Assembly: GCA_963978895.1 (NCBI GenBank)
Contig: OZ022247.1
Coordinates: forward strand, 21,736,860-21,800,859
Direction: 5' to 3'
Length of the DNA stretch: 64,000 nt
Source: Erpobdella octoculata
Lineage: Eukaryota > Annelida > Clitellata > Hirudinida > Erpobdellidae
In this document: positions 12,424 through 28,044 of the stretch, one piece after another
How positions within the stretch are numbered: the first letter of the stretch is position 1
How the letters are laid out: every line of letters begins with the position of its first letter
The notes under the pieces: model-generated
What the model saw: the letters and a program-made list of their open reading frames with translations, nothing else
What the model was told of the DNA's origin: nothing
Database searches by the model: none
Position numbers and translations under genes: made by a program

Positions 12424-13054
12424 TTGGTTCTTTTTGTAAAGGTTGTCCATTAAGCGGGAAGGAATTTCCTTCGGACGAACCTTTTGGGCACTTTTCTCAA
12501 CTGATCGATTTTTTCTTTTTTTGAAATTTTGGTACTATATTTTTCTTGTCGTTTTGGTTATTTTCTTTTGCTTAAGTTTAATACTTATGTTGGTGCTCAA
12601 TAAATGAATAAAAAAAAGAAAACGTGCAAAAGAACGTCTGAGAATTAATGTCTAGACTGAGAGTCTAGACAGGTCGACGGCTGCAAGATACACTTGTCAG
12701 GAGGTCCGGTAGAGCGACCCCTGACAGCAAGCTTAATCTATAAAGATTCATAAAGAGCCATATGGATTTAATGTTTCGACTGATTAAGTTTAGAGGTCAC
12801 TTCTGAAGGAACACTTTGATAGAAATTTAAAAAAAGTGTATAAAAACTAAATTCAGAAATTGATATATACATATTAATAAGTAGCCTAAATACGTCAATG
12901 AACAAATGAGACACTGCCGATTGTAAAACTCAACACTCTGCTCACGTTCTTTGAAACTGTAATTTTTCAGGCGAAACTAAGACAAAAAATATTGTTAATA
13001 AAAAAAATATAAAATGAATCAAATTGTGGTCGTTCATTTCATTTCGATCGATTG
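12424..13054. other. Intergenic, no gene recognised
   Basis: AT-rich sequence. The only structure I see is a palindromic stretch around 12645-12668 (TGTCTAGACTGAGAGTCTAGACA). No open frame with a recognisable motif. Confidence 0.5.
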
Positions 13055-13800
13055 GTCGAGTCACTAGGGGATTGTGTAATGCGTGATTTCAACTGATAGC
13101 AAAAACAGATGACAGTCCTACAGCACATGTTCGTGAGAGGAGAAGCTGATGTAATTCTGATCGAAGTCACATTCTCCGCAACGAAATATAAAGAGTCCCC
13201 ACTGTAAGTTACATTTTATGGCAAATAATATACTTTAAACAAAACAACTGCAAACTTTCATTCAATTAATATTTGAAACATCGAAAATAAATATCATAAA
13301 CCATATCATCCTTCCATATCTTCAGATCGCATATCTTCAAAAACAAAGTTTTCAAAGCCAATTTCATATCATAAATATCCGAAGATATGTTTGAGTACTC
13401 GTTGGGCATAAACTCCGAGATAAGTAAACATAACCAAGGACTATTCGTATACCTCCTCCTGTCTCCTGTAACAAAATTCAATGTTAATCAACGGTGGGAC
13501 AGTGGCCCTACGAGAGACACACGCACATACACCAACCAATGCAACCTGGTGCAGAGCTCGCGCTATTTGTGTCCTGAGGTATGTTAAGGTATTCCTGAGG
13601 TATTGTTAAGTTTAATCTTTTTTAAACATGAAATCGCCTCGAAAGTATCTGATTTCGTAAGTAGTTAGTAGTTTGTACAATTCAATTATTTTATCGTACA
13701 AGACAGTTTTTAGTTTATGATAATAAATACAATAGTTTTTATTAAACTTTATTAAATTAAAAACAAATAGAAATTTAATAAGACTTAATTCGTAAGGCAA
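13055..13800 (+). repeat. 5' flank of GCNT copy 2, paralogous to the flank of copy 1
   Basis: Aligns with 190-1268 apart from the SINE at 721-1022, which is missing here between 'ACCAATGCAA' and 'CCTGGTGC'. A short tandem step, CCTGAGGTA, occurs twice at about 13574-13605 where copy 1 has it once. Confidence 0.7.
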
Positions 13801-14884
13801 ATGGCAGCGAAAATTAGAAAATTACTGTTTGTTTCTGTCATATTAAGCGCTTGTTCATTAATTTTTTATCAGCAAAAAACCTCCAAGTTTTATAGATCTT
13901 ATTTTGATCAGAAACCGAGAACTTGTCGGCAAAAGTTACTCGGAGTTCCAGAGTCTCTTCAACGCTCAACATGGTGTCCTCGATGTCAAGAAATTACGTG
14001 CCAAAAACTCATATCGAGCGATCCAGAACAAAACGAAACGTTCTACAAAGAAGTTAAAGAACTGATGATCAAATACAGCTCAGCATTCAACAAACCCGAT
14101 CGCATAACCATGCTTCAAGTTTTAAAAGAAAATTGCGAAGCTTACAAAAGCTGGCGTGATTATGACGTCTCCGGCTATGGACCGAGAGAATCACTGAACG
14201 ATCAATCAGGTCCATTCTCCATTGCTTTCAACATACTTGCCCATCGGGACTTTGAACAAACGGAAAGGCTTCTGAGAGCCATCTACAGGCCTCAAAACAG
14301 TTATTGCATTCACGTCGATAACAAATATCCGGTATTAGTTAAAAACATAAAAAAGCTCTCTGATTGTTTTGATAATGTATTCCTTGCTTCTAAACTAGAA
14401 TATGTGACATACGCCGGTTTTTCGAGACTCCAAGCCGACATCAACTGCATGGCCGATCATTTGAAAACGAATATCAAATGGAAGTATCTCATAAACACTG
14501 CAGCTACAGCCTTTCCTCTGAGGACAAACGCCGAACTAGTAGAGATCTTTAAAATTTATAACGGCTCGAATGATATTGTAACAATAGACACTCGAGGCAA
14601 TGACTATTTAAAATTGAGGTTTGAAATGATAAATAAAGAGAAAAAATGGCAGGTTAAAGCAACAACAGAAAAACATTCTCCGCCTCCACATAACCTGACG
14701 ATCGTCAAAGGCAGTGCTTATGGTAGTTTTAGTCGAGAATTCGTCGAGTTTCTGATAAACGATGAAATCTCAAAAACTTTTCTCGACTGGTGCCGAGACA
14801 CGTATTCTCCTGATGAACATTTCTGGCAAACTCTTCACCATACTTATTCCAATCCTCATATCAATGCTCCTGGTGGATTTAAAG
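13801..14884 (+). CDS. GCNT-like transferase copy 2, first coding exon without its own terminal exon
   Basis: The open frame encodes 361 residues plus one base, colinear with copy 1 without gaps. The signal anchor (LLFVSVILSACSLIFYQ), all Cys and the YSPDEHFW catalytic motif are intact. The donor AAAG|GTAGAA is conserved. No sequence resembling a GCNT C-terminal exon occurs between here and 30658, so the exon lacks the CHG...C pair, the NKF Lys and the ECLE helix. Either it splices across copies 3 and 4 to 30658 (451 aa, frame compatible) or it makes a truncated protein, with read-through ending after 384 aa. The lack of any disabling change argues for use or very recent origin. Confidence 0.8.
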
Positions 14885-15043
14885 GTAGAAATAATTATTA
14901 TAACTTACAATCGTTATTGTTTAACAACGTTGAACATAATTTTGGTGTAGTTTAAAAATGATTAAAAACCAACCGATATACGTTTAGTTTTACCCATAGA
15001 TGAGATATCTATGGTTTTACTGTTCAAATTTAGAACATGGAAT

Positions 15044-18342
<3,299 letters not shown>

Positions 18343-19438
18343 ATGTTTGTAGAAATGAGACGGTCGGTGAAACGCTCACTGATCGTCGTCTGCTCACTAA
18401 TTGTCGTTATTTTTCTGTTTCTTCAAGAAAAAATGTCTCAATATGAAACATCCAACTTTGATCTAAATACGACTACGTGTCGAAGAGATTTACTCGGAGT
18501 TCCAGAGTCTCTTCAACGCTTAACATGGTGTCCTCGGTGCCAAGAAATTACTTGTGAACTGCTCATATCGAGTGATCCAGAACAAAACAAAACGTTCTAC
18601 AAAGAAGTTAAAGAACTGATGATCAAATACAGCTCAGCGTTTAACAAACCAGATCGGATAACCTTACTTCAAGTTTTAAAAGAAAATTGCGAAGCTTACA
18701 AAAGCTGGCGTGATTATGACGTCTCCGGCTATGGACCGAGAGAATCACTGAACGATCAATCGGGTCCATTCTCCATTGCTTTCAACATACTTGCCCATCG
18801 AGACTTTGAACAAACGGAAAGGCTTCTGAGAGCCATCTACAGGCCTCAAAACAGTTATTGCATTCACGTCGATAACAAATATCCGGTATTAGTTAAAAAC
18901 ATAAAAAAGCTCTCTGATTGTTTTGATAATGTATTCCTTGCTTCTAAACTAGAATATGTGACATACGCCGGTTTTTCGAGACTCCAAGCCGACATCAACT
19001 GCATGGCCGATCATTTGAAAACAAATATCAAATGGAAGTATCTCATAAACACTGCCGCTACAGCCTTTCCTCTGAGGACAAACGCAGAACTAGTAGAGAT
19101 CTTTAAAATTTATAACGGCTCGAATGATATTGTAACAATAGACACTCGAGACAATAACTATTTAAAATTGAGGTTTGAAATGGTAAACAAAGAAAATAAA
19201 TGGCAGGTTAAAGCAACCAAAGAAAAACATTCTCCGCCTCCACACAACCTGACGATCGTCAAAGGCAGTGCTTATGGTAGTTTTAGTCGAGAATTTGTCG
19301 AGTTTCTGATAAACGATGAAATCTCAAAAACTTTTCTCGACTGGTGCCGAGACACTTATTCTCCTGATGAACATTTCTGGCAAACTCTTCATCATACTTA
19401 TTCTAATCCTCATATCAATGCTCCTGGTGGATTTAAAG
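18343..19438 (+). CDS. GCNT-like transferase copy 3, first coding exon without its own terminal exon
   Basis: I start at ATG 18343; the open frame extends slightly upstream without an ATG. It encodes 365 residues plus one base. The N-terminus (MFVEMRRSVKRSLIVVCSLIVVIFLFLQ) is a type II anchor shared with copy 4 and unlike copies 1 and 2. The later catalytic part (VLVKNIKKLS, YLKLRFEMVNKE) and the sequence after the donor match copy 2. It therefore looks like a recombinant of a copy-4-like head and a copy-2-like tail. The catalytic YSPDEHFW and the donor AAAG|GTAGAA are intact. There is no terminal exon before 30658; joining that exon would give 455 aa. Confidence 0.8.
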
Positions 19439-19591
19439 GTAGAAATAATTATTATAACTTACAATTGTTATTGTTTAACAACGTTGAACACAATTTTGGT
19501 GTTGTTTAAAAATGATTAAAACCCACCGATATACGTTTAGTTTTACACATAGATAAGATATCTATGTTTTTACTGTTCAAATTTAGAACAT

Positions 19592-19964
19592 AGAACAAGT
19601 AAATTAAAAACGAATTTTTAAAACCCAATGCTTTTATATGTAATTAAAACACAAATTTTGCAATCAATTTTTTCTTATATTACTCTTTTATTTTATATTA
19701 AAGTCGAAATATCTTAATTATATCGAAATATCGAAATTAATTAAAATTAACTAAATTAATTGACTTATTGTAAAACTAATAATTGAATATTGCATTGTCT
19801 TCTATTTTGAGCATGTATGCAAAATTTGAAAAAAATCTATCATCAGGAAGTGACTCAAAAATTGATTGCAAGATTTGAAACAGACAGAGAAACAAACAGA
19901 CAGACAGAGAAACAAACAGACAGACAGAGAAACAAACAGAGACGACGAGTTAATAAAAGCATTG
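19592..19964 (+). repeat. Insertion unique to the copy 3 side of the duplication, with a dispersed repeat
   Basis: Relative to 15030-15044 about 370 extra bases are present. Its right part (about 19770-19964: ATTGCATTGTCTTC, AAGTGACTCAAAAA, then a (CAGACAGAGAAACAAA)n run) resembles 52475-52612 inside the Rpp25 gene, showing an interspersed family. No open frame is supported. Confidence 0.6.
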
Positions 19965-19968
19965 GTAA

Positions 19969-20793
19969 TAACAATAAACGTTTGACAAACACTAAACAGC
20001 AGTTAGCAGTTTAACTTTAAAATTTATATAATGTGAGTTGGCTTGCTATCAATTTTTTGATGAAACTAGAAACTAGACTGAGGTGAACCATTATATGTTT
20101 GTGCATAAATTACAACTCAGAATGTATGTATTAGTCATTAGCAGGGATTATTTAGTTTCAAAAATAATTTTAGTTTCAGTTTCGTTTTGGATTGAAAATT
20201 ATTATTACAGTTCCAGTTTTAGACAGGTGCCAATCAGTGAATGAGCAAGAACATTTTTTTAGGGACAACCGTCTGGCTCTCAGGGAGGCCCGTATACCTT
20301 AGCACAGAGGACTGCAATGGTCTCTCGACGGCCCTGGATAGTGGTTGTGGTAGTGGTAGTGGTAGTGGTAGTGGTAGTAGCAAAAAATGTAAACAAATCT
20401 ATATAAATAAAAATCTCGTGTCATAGTGTTTCAACTCCGCCTCGCTAATTGCGAGCCAGTCCCAAGCCTGGAGAAAGGAGGAGGGAAAAGTAAAGAGGAT
20501 CAAATTCTGATCCACGACAGGAAGTACTTAAGTGCTTCCTACATACAGCCATTAAAGTCTTAAAACACCTGGTGTAAAGGACTATAAACTATTATAAAAA
20601 AAAAAGTCATAATGTTTGAAATTGAACTCCTCCGAAACGACTGAGCCGATCTTTATGAAATTTTTTGTGTACATTTGGTAGATCTGAGGATAGGTCCACG
20701 GCTATTTAAAATATATTTTTTAAATTATTTTAAAAAGTTATTTTGGAAAAACAAAGGACAACAGACAGACAGAGAAAAACAAACAGACACTCG

Positions 20794-20888
<95 letters not shown>

Positions 20889-23104
20889 GGGGAAACAAAC
20901 GGAAACGAGTGAGTAAACGGGAACGGGAGAGCAAGGGGGAACGAGAGAACAATCGGGAGAGCAAGTGGGGAAGGAAACGGTAGCAAGAGAGAAGAACGAT
21001 AAAAAAACTTTTAAAAACCCCAGGCTTTGTACACTCGATTGATCTTCGAGATTGATTTTTTTAAATTGTCATAATTTTGTACATGCCGGAAAGACTAAAA
21101 AAGCGTCACTTATTTCTTAGATAATTAAACGAAACAAATTTTTCATTCGAATAGCTAACATGATCACATTTAATTATCAATTTAGTTATGAAATTAATTT
21201 TTTCAATTCCTGAAGTTGAAAGGTTCTTAAATGTTTCCCTAATGAAGACTAGCACATTATTTTATTCATTCTTCAATGCTTTTTTTCTTTACTGGACGTG
21301 AAAGTATACCATTAATAATTATAATTCATTCTGTGCTGTTTTATTGTAGTTATTGCAATATGACAAAGACAATTTGACAATGTTACGTGATAGAAAAATA
21401 CTGAAACCAATTCCTGAATTCTGGACTCAAAAAATAGCTAAAAAAACAACATCGGACGCAACTTAATAAAAATTACGTTCCTCAGTATTTTATATTACAT
21501 AAATAAAATATTTTTTTTTATATAAAAGCTTGTCTTAAAGTTTTTAGTTTAGCATGCTTGTTCAATTAAAATAGAATTATCAACGAAATATCCACATTTT
21601 GTGCTTTTTGAATACTCTTCGGATCGACACTTATCCTAAAGCAGATTTTTTTTATTTCAGAGCTTTATTTACATTGTTATTCTAAATTCTAAACAACCCA
21701 GGTTTATATTCACAGCTCATTAGCGTGCTTAGGTGATTTGGTCGTCTCTACTCGTTAACTTTCCATTCAGAGCTTGAGATAAATCAGCCTGTTGTGTATA
21801 TATTTGTCTGAGAGACATCAGCAAAGTGGATTTGAAATTGTAACAAGCAACCAAGCAAAAATTAGATTTTTAATTAAAAAATTAATAAAAATATATAATT
21901 AACTAATAGAATTTTTTGCTTAGTTTTATCTTGTTTTTACAGATAAAACGTAAATTAAAAAAAACCTTTTCCTAATCAAGACTAATTCCAATGCTAAATT
22001 TCTTTCCACACTGCTCCAGCGGTTGGCATGTGAATCTTGAACGCACACACAAACACATTCACATTCCTTCATATATGGATGTCTATGGCAAATAAATAAA
22101 TTATATAAACAAGTTATATAAATGACAAATTACATTGATTCAATAACAAAATTAAAAACACATTTTTATAACACGCTTTAATTAAAAACGTACAAAAAAT
22201 TATAAACATAAAAGAATGGGGCGCAATCGTGGCGATCGGTGGAGTGCAAGAGAAAACCGCACACGTTTTAATGTTTATAATTAATTTATTAACTTACTAA
22301 TTTATTAACTTACTTTTTAAACATTTTATAAAAGCGTGTTTTAATTTTTTTAATTTTATTATTTATAAATATACTACGTTGCACGGGTTTTTAGAGGTTT
22401 TCCTATTGTTTTTGTTTAAAAACATAGATAATTATTATTTTTATTTTTAAGAAATTTTTTCAGAAATGTTTCAAATTTAATAGAATGCATTGTAATAAGG
22501 AGTGAGCCTATAATTCAAATTTCAGTTCGATTGGGTGAGTGAAATCTAGTTAAATTTAATTTGCAAGGCTTGCAAGCATTCAAGCAAGCAATCAAGGCCG
22601 GTCGCGGGAAAGTATGGTATTTAAAAAATCCGTCATTTCTTACGGGCTTTTTTTAGTTAATTTAATATATAGTCGTATATATAAATAACATAAAAATAAA
22701 TAACAAAATATTTAAATGATTTAAGTTAATTCAATATATGTTCGTCGTACTATTAAAATATCCGTCCTTGAGACGCGCAAACCTCGAGTATATAAATAAT
22801 TTAATTTAAAATATATGAGTTCTTAGTTAGTTACAAAAAACCAGCAATGTTGTTGCATAGACGTTGGAGTAGTCGCTGAGTGTGTCTATTACTATGCCTC
22901 TTGTTTTCACATTTTTCATGAATGAAGTATTTCACCGATGTAAGTAAGCATCAATTTGCAGTTCTCTAGAGAGATGTTCGGATGAAAAAGGAGAGGTTGA
23001 AGTCATTGAAACACGCGTCTTCAGTGCGTGTATGAGGATGTATCGCAAATAAAATAAAATAAAAACATTGAAATAATAGAAAAAATCGGAATGCTTTGAA
23101 GCGT
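19969..23104 (+). repeat. Tandem segmental duplication, right unit
   Basis: Near-identical partner of 15044-18342. It differs by a shorter GGTAGT run, by a 174-bp SINE at 20432-20605, by a longer uninterrupted (TA)n tract (20798-20885), by loss of the segment containing the one-ended hAT at 15871, and by small indels. The offset between units is about 4.8-4.9 kb. Confidence 0.9.
20432..20605 (+). mobile_element. 174-bp SINE-like retroposon, insertion proved by the paralogous empty site
   Basis: Flanked by GTCATAGTGTTT (20420-20431) and GTCATAATGTTT (20606-20617). The duplicated unit at 15547-15558 has a single GTCATAGTGTTT and no insert. It is the same family as 12240-12412 with a 3' A-run. 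The insertion is thus younger than the segmental duplication, or was lost exactly from the other unit, which is unlikely. Confidence 0.93.
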
Positions 23105-24200
23105 ATGTTTGTAGAAATGAGACGATCGGTGAAACGCTCTCTGATCGTCGTCTGCTCACTGATTGCCGTTATTTTTCTGTTTCTTCAAGAAAAAATGTCT
23201 CAATATGAATCATCCAACTTTGATCTAAATACGACTACGTGTCGAAGAGAATTACTCGGAGTTCCAGAGTCTTTTCAACACTTAACATGGTGTCCTCGAT
23301 GCCAAGAAATTACTTGTGAACTGCTCATATCGAGCCATCCAGAACAAAACGAAACGTTCTACAAAGAAGTTAAAGAACTGATGATCAAATACAGCTCAGC
23401 GTTTAACAAACCAGATCGGATAACCTTACTTCAAGTTTTAAAAGAAAATTGCGAAGCTTACAAAAGCTGGCGTGATTATGACGTCTCCGGCTATGGACCG
23501 AGAGAATCACTGAACGATCAATCGGGTCCGTTCTCCATTGCTTTCAACATACTTGCCCATCGAGACTTTGAACAAACGGAAAGGCTTCTGAGAGCCATCT
23601 ACAGGCCTCAAAACAGTTATTGCATTCACGTCGATAACAAATATCCGGTATTAGTTGAAGACATAAAGATGCTCTCTGATTGTTTTGATAATGTATTCCT
23701 TGCTTCTAAACTAGAAAATGTAACATACGCTGGTTTTTCAAGACTCCAAGGCGACATTAACTGCATGGCCGATCATTTGAAAACGAATATCAAATGGAAG
23801 TATCTCATAAACACTGCCGCTACAGCCTTTCCTCTGAGGACAAACGCCGAACTAGTTGAGATCTTTAAAATTTATAACGGCTCCAACCAGATCGCAACGA
23901 TAGACACGCGAAATCAAGATTTTTTGAGAAAAAGATTTAAATTAAAACACAAAGTAAAAAATGGATCTATCGATATAACTCTTGAAAAACATTCTCCGCC
24001 TCCACACAACCTGACGATCGTCAAAGGCAGTGCTTATGGTAGTTTTAGTCGAGAATTCGTCGAGTTTCTGATAAACGATGAAATCTCAAAAACTTTTCTC
24101 GACTGGTGCCGAGACACTTATTCTCCTGATGAACATTTCTGGCAAACTCTTCATCATACTTATTCCAATCCTCATATCAATGCTCCTGGTGGATTTAAAG
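23105..24200 (+). CDS. GCNT-like transferase copy 4, first coding exon
   Basis: ATG 23105 gives 365 residues plus one base. The anchor head is nearly identical to copy 3. The catalytic domain differs from copies 1-3 mainly in one segment just before EKHSPPPHN (RNQDFLRKRFKLKHKVKNG, about residues 264-282), the region that carries acceptor-contacting basic residues in mammalian C2GnT. YSPDEHFW is intact. The donor reads AAAG|GTAATA and, unlike copies 1-3, the intron sequence is unrelated from its fourth base on. It joins 30658 across a 6.5-kb intron to give 455 aa. Confidence 0.87.
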
Positions 24201-25287
24201 GTAATAATTAAACGGCTAATAATTTCTGACTGTGATCAATATAGATTAGATTTTAATTTTTTTTAAATGTTATTTTCAAATTATTTAGACTTATCTAAAA
24301 TAGATTAAACTTAAACTATCTTTATATTAGCAACTTTATGCTGTTATTAAAGTCGACAGTCATTTATACAAATTAAATAGCTTCCTATTATAATCTGATG
24401 TAATTATTTTTCTTATCACTGTGTCCTTGAGAAGTCGCTCGCTGTAGGCCGTAGCTCATGCTTCACAGGTCGGTAGAACGAATCCAAATTTGGCAACTTT
24501 TCTTCGCTTGTTTATCTTTTTAGACAAAGGAAAGAACTTGTTTTATTGTTGTCATAATTAACGGTATATATTATAGCTGATATTTAGTAATGGATAGCAA
24601 TCGTTATTTTTTTATCTATCAAAAAAGTCGATATATCTAAAAGTAAAAATAAGGCTATTTATTGTCTGATATCTCAAAAGAAAGCGCAATTAGTAGATGC
24701 GACATCGACAGAGCTTATTAATTTTTAATAGTTTCAAGTGCATTAAAAATAGAAAATGAAGTAAGAGTCAATATTTGTCACAGATTTTAAAAAATGTTGA
24801 AAATAATGCAAATGACATAATTCTCAGAGTAATTGAATTAATTGAAGATTAGCTGTACAGTCATAATTCATTAACAATAATACCAAAATTGCCATTCCTG
24901 CTACAAGCACTTTAAGCGGGAGGTCATTTTTTGCATTTTTTTAAATGTTTAGAAAAACATCATTCTAGATTTTATTTTAAGTCCGTAAACTCTAGAGCAA
25001 CAGTTATTTTTAAAATACAATATTAATTTATATGTTTCTTGTTTGAATAATTCTTTCAATAAATGTGGTTTGAATTAGTGTACTTTAAAATTAGTACAGA
25101 TAGTTTGCGTGAAATTAATTAAAAAATGAACTGAACTCGAGTATCAGCCATCGCATTTCATGCTAAACTCGAAGAAATCTTAATTGCTCGATTAAAAACA
25201 CACTCGAACTCAATCAAATTCGAACTAGAGCCGACCTCAAACCCAACAGAAGTCGAGCTCGAACCGAACTCAAACTCAAAGGCCTCT
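24201..25287. other. Start of the copy 4 intron, no other gene seen
   Basis: AT-rich intron sequence. Near 25180-25280 a degenerate run of GAACTCGAAC-type steps begins and resumes at 26275-26335 after the hAT insertion. Confidence 0.5.
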
Positions 25288-26266
25288 CAGGCCCGTCCGG
25301 ACAGGGGGTGGGTGGGTGGAGCACTCCCCCACTTTTCGAAACGCTGTCGGTAAAAATATATTGTCGGTACGAATTAAATTGTTAGTTAAAAATATATTGT
25401 CGGTACAACTTATATTGTCAGTTAAAATTATCAGTTAATATTGTCAGCAAAAATAAAATGTCAGTAAAAATACATATAATGTCGGTCGGCTACACTGTAT
25501 GATGAGAGTCCACACAAGCACACACATAGAGGAAAGTGTTGACCAAGCAGCGCAATGAACAATAGACGTGCTTATAAAATATTAAGGAGTCCATGGCTAC
25601 ACTGAGAAACGAAAGCGCAAGCCAGCACACAAGCACATTGGAAAGTTATGATAGACCTAGGTTTCGGAAAGATAGCGGGCCTAGTGGGAAAACCCGGAGC
25701 TAAGTGATGCACGGTATACAGCGGCGGATCCAGGAATCTCGTAATGGAAGTCCCGAAAATCTTTTTTTTATAGTTTTTTTTAAATTTTTATTTCTTTCGT
25801 TATGCATTCCAGTGAACACAAAAAGCCATTCTCTTCGAAAAAAATAATATTTCGCCATCTGTAATAAGTTATAACTTTTTTCCGTCTGATTAAAACGATT
25901 CTAGTACTTAAGACTACAGCTAAAAAGTTATTCTCAGCCTTGAAGTGTCTGGTGACCTAACTCCGCAATACAATGAAAAAAGAGGTGTCTTGTGTTGACA
26001 TTGCTACAGAAAAAACACTGAATAAAGAAATTTAAAATGACTTACAAATGGCTTCATAATAAAAGTAATCAAAATTTTAAAAAATAAAAATTTTCAGACC
26101 CTCTCTTTTATAAAACTCCAGGATCCGACACTGCTGAAATAAGATGTTTTTTTTAAATAAAGAATATATACAACCAGTAATTTGTTTTTAAAAAATTACC
26201 AAAAACTTTGTCGGTAAAATGAGACGGTTACACCCCCCCAGGATCGGCATGTTAGCTACGGCCCTG
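25288..26266. mobile_element. Non-autonomous hAT element, 979 bp
   Basis: The left end is CAGGCCCGTCCGG. The right end is the complement of CAGGGCCGTAGCTA. Eight-base target duplications AGGCCTCT (25280-25287) and AGGCCACT (26267-26274) agree at 7 of 8 positions. The interior has a series of TTGTCGGTA/TTGTCAGTTA steps (25345-25495), no transposase, and a second hAT-like element inside. It split a GAACTCGAAC-type simple repeat. Confidence 0.85.
25719..26133. mobile_element. Nested hAT-like MITE, 415 bp
   Basis: Terminal repeats CAGCGGCGGATCCAGGA and (reverse strand) CAGTGTCGGATCCTGGA match at 14 of 17 positions. The flanking 8-mers agree poorly, so the duplication is decayed or one end is mis-set by a few bases. 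A related single end occurs at 15871. No coding capacity. Confidence 0.65.
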
Positions 26267-26274
26267 AGGCCACT

Positions 26275-27216
26275 GAACCTGAACTGAACTCGAACCCAAA
26301 GGTGGCCGAACCCGAACTCAAACTCGAACTTTCAATATAAAGCTAGCCGAGTAAATGTCTTTGCTGCTGTCATACGGTGTGTTAAAAGCTTTTATAATGG
26401 TTAGTAGGGTCCAAAGGTGGACCTGAGTCTATTTTTGGAGACCCAACCCAACTCAGCCCACCTGAAAAGTTAAAATTTCTAACCCAACCCATCCCACAGT
26501 TATTTTTTTTGTTAATTAAATTTTTTTGTTAATTTTTCAGCTCAACCCACGCATGTGTCAAAAAAATAGGACCCAACACAACCCAATCCAATCCACGTTC
26601 ACCTCTGGTAGGGTCCCACAGTTATCGCGCAAAATACCGTATGATCGTGGAGAGTCACTGTATAGAGCCACAATCCACTACAGTAGAGATGGGAAAACAT
26701 CTACGTGAATACCATACCGAGGTGGCGGTATGCCAGTATAGCTTTCAAACGGTTCAACCACGCCGACATTTTGACTTTTCTCCATTGGAGGAACTGCGTA
26801 GTGTTTGCATGTACCGATGTAAGTTGAATAATTATACAATGGACCACCCAAACCCGAACTCTCATTAGTTGAAACGTACGTAGCACCAAATGGTGTCGAA
26901 AAAAAAATCAAAAGCCAGTTGTTGAAATGTCGACTTACACAGTATACCTTACCCATTTATGCTATTGTTTGAATAATATTTTGTATATATATGACGTGCT
27001 TTCTTACTTATTGACGGTCATCTATAAACGTTCATCCAATTTATTGAATCTTGTTGTAATTGATTGAAGCATTTTTCGGTCGTTAGTAGTTAAATCTAAC
27101 AGTCGTGTAATTTAATTTATAAGAATGTTCAAACAACTGAGCGTAGAACTTGAAAGGATTTTCTGATAATTATAATTATACTAGCAGGCCTGTCCGGGGT
27201 TTTTAGAAGTTTTTCC
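26275..27216. other. Intron DNA with low-complexity patches
   Basis: A (GAACTCGAAC)-like tail at 26275-26335 and an ACCCAACCC-like degenerate run at 26430-26610. Overlapping short open frames at 26526-26956 on both strands lack any family motif. At 27180 the sequence TATACTAGCAGGCCTG resembles the left end at 3013 and leads straight into the (TATG)n tract. Confidence 0.45.
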
Positions 27217-27319
27217 ATGTATGTATGTATGTATGTATGTATGTATGTATGTATGTATGTATGTATGTATGTATGTATGTATGTATGTATGTATGTGTGT
27301 GTGTGTGTGTGTGTGTATG

Positions 27320-27358
<39 letters not shown>

Positions 27359-27640
27359 ATGTATGTATGTATGTATGTATGTATGTATGTATGTATGTAT
27401 GTATGTATGTATGTATGTATGTATGTATGTATGTATGTATGTATGTATGTATGTATGTATGTATGTATGTATGTATGTATGTATGTATGTATGTATGTAT
27501 GTATGTATGTATGTATGTATGTATGTATGTATGTATGTATGTATGTATGTATGTATGTATGTATGTATGTATGTATGTGTGTGTATGTATGTGTGAATGT
27601 ATGCATGCATACATGTATACATGTATCTATGTATGTATAA
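27217..27640. repeat. (TATG)n microsatellite, about 420 bases
   Basis: Almost pure ATGT repeats with an internal (TG)n segment at about 27294-27342 and decay at the right end (GCATGCATACATG). It is open in all six frames, but the deduced MYVC/IHTY proteins are artefacts of the repeat. Confidence 0.98.
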
Positions 27641-27972
27641 AGTTTCTTAGATGAAATACGTTGTGAAGTTATGCATTTTGATGATGATTCTCGTTTTACT
27701 ACGAGATGTGGTTTTGATTAAATAACCGTCAAACAATTTCGTACGCTTTTTATGGCCCTTTTGATGGGCTGAAGCTAAGAAAAATTATAAAAAATATTTA
27801 CTAATGTTTTCATCGACAAAAAAAATGACAGCTGACAGTTCTGATTTAAGAATAATATGTACAAAAACACAACTTGTGTCTCATTTTTATTTTTCCAGAT
27901 TTGATGTTTTGACGCTAACGATATGCACTCGTTATTATACTCATAGTAACCATTTCATAATTTATATACAAA

Positions 27973-28044
<72 letters not shown>

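Noticed and set aside
27217..27654. Long open frames (MYVC and IHTY proteins) on both strands
   Set aside because: They are translations of a 4-base microsatellite, open in every frame; no coding signal.
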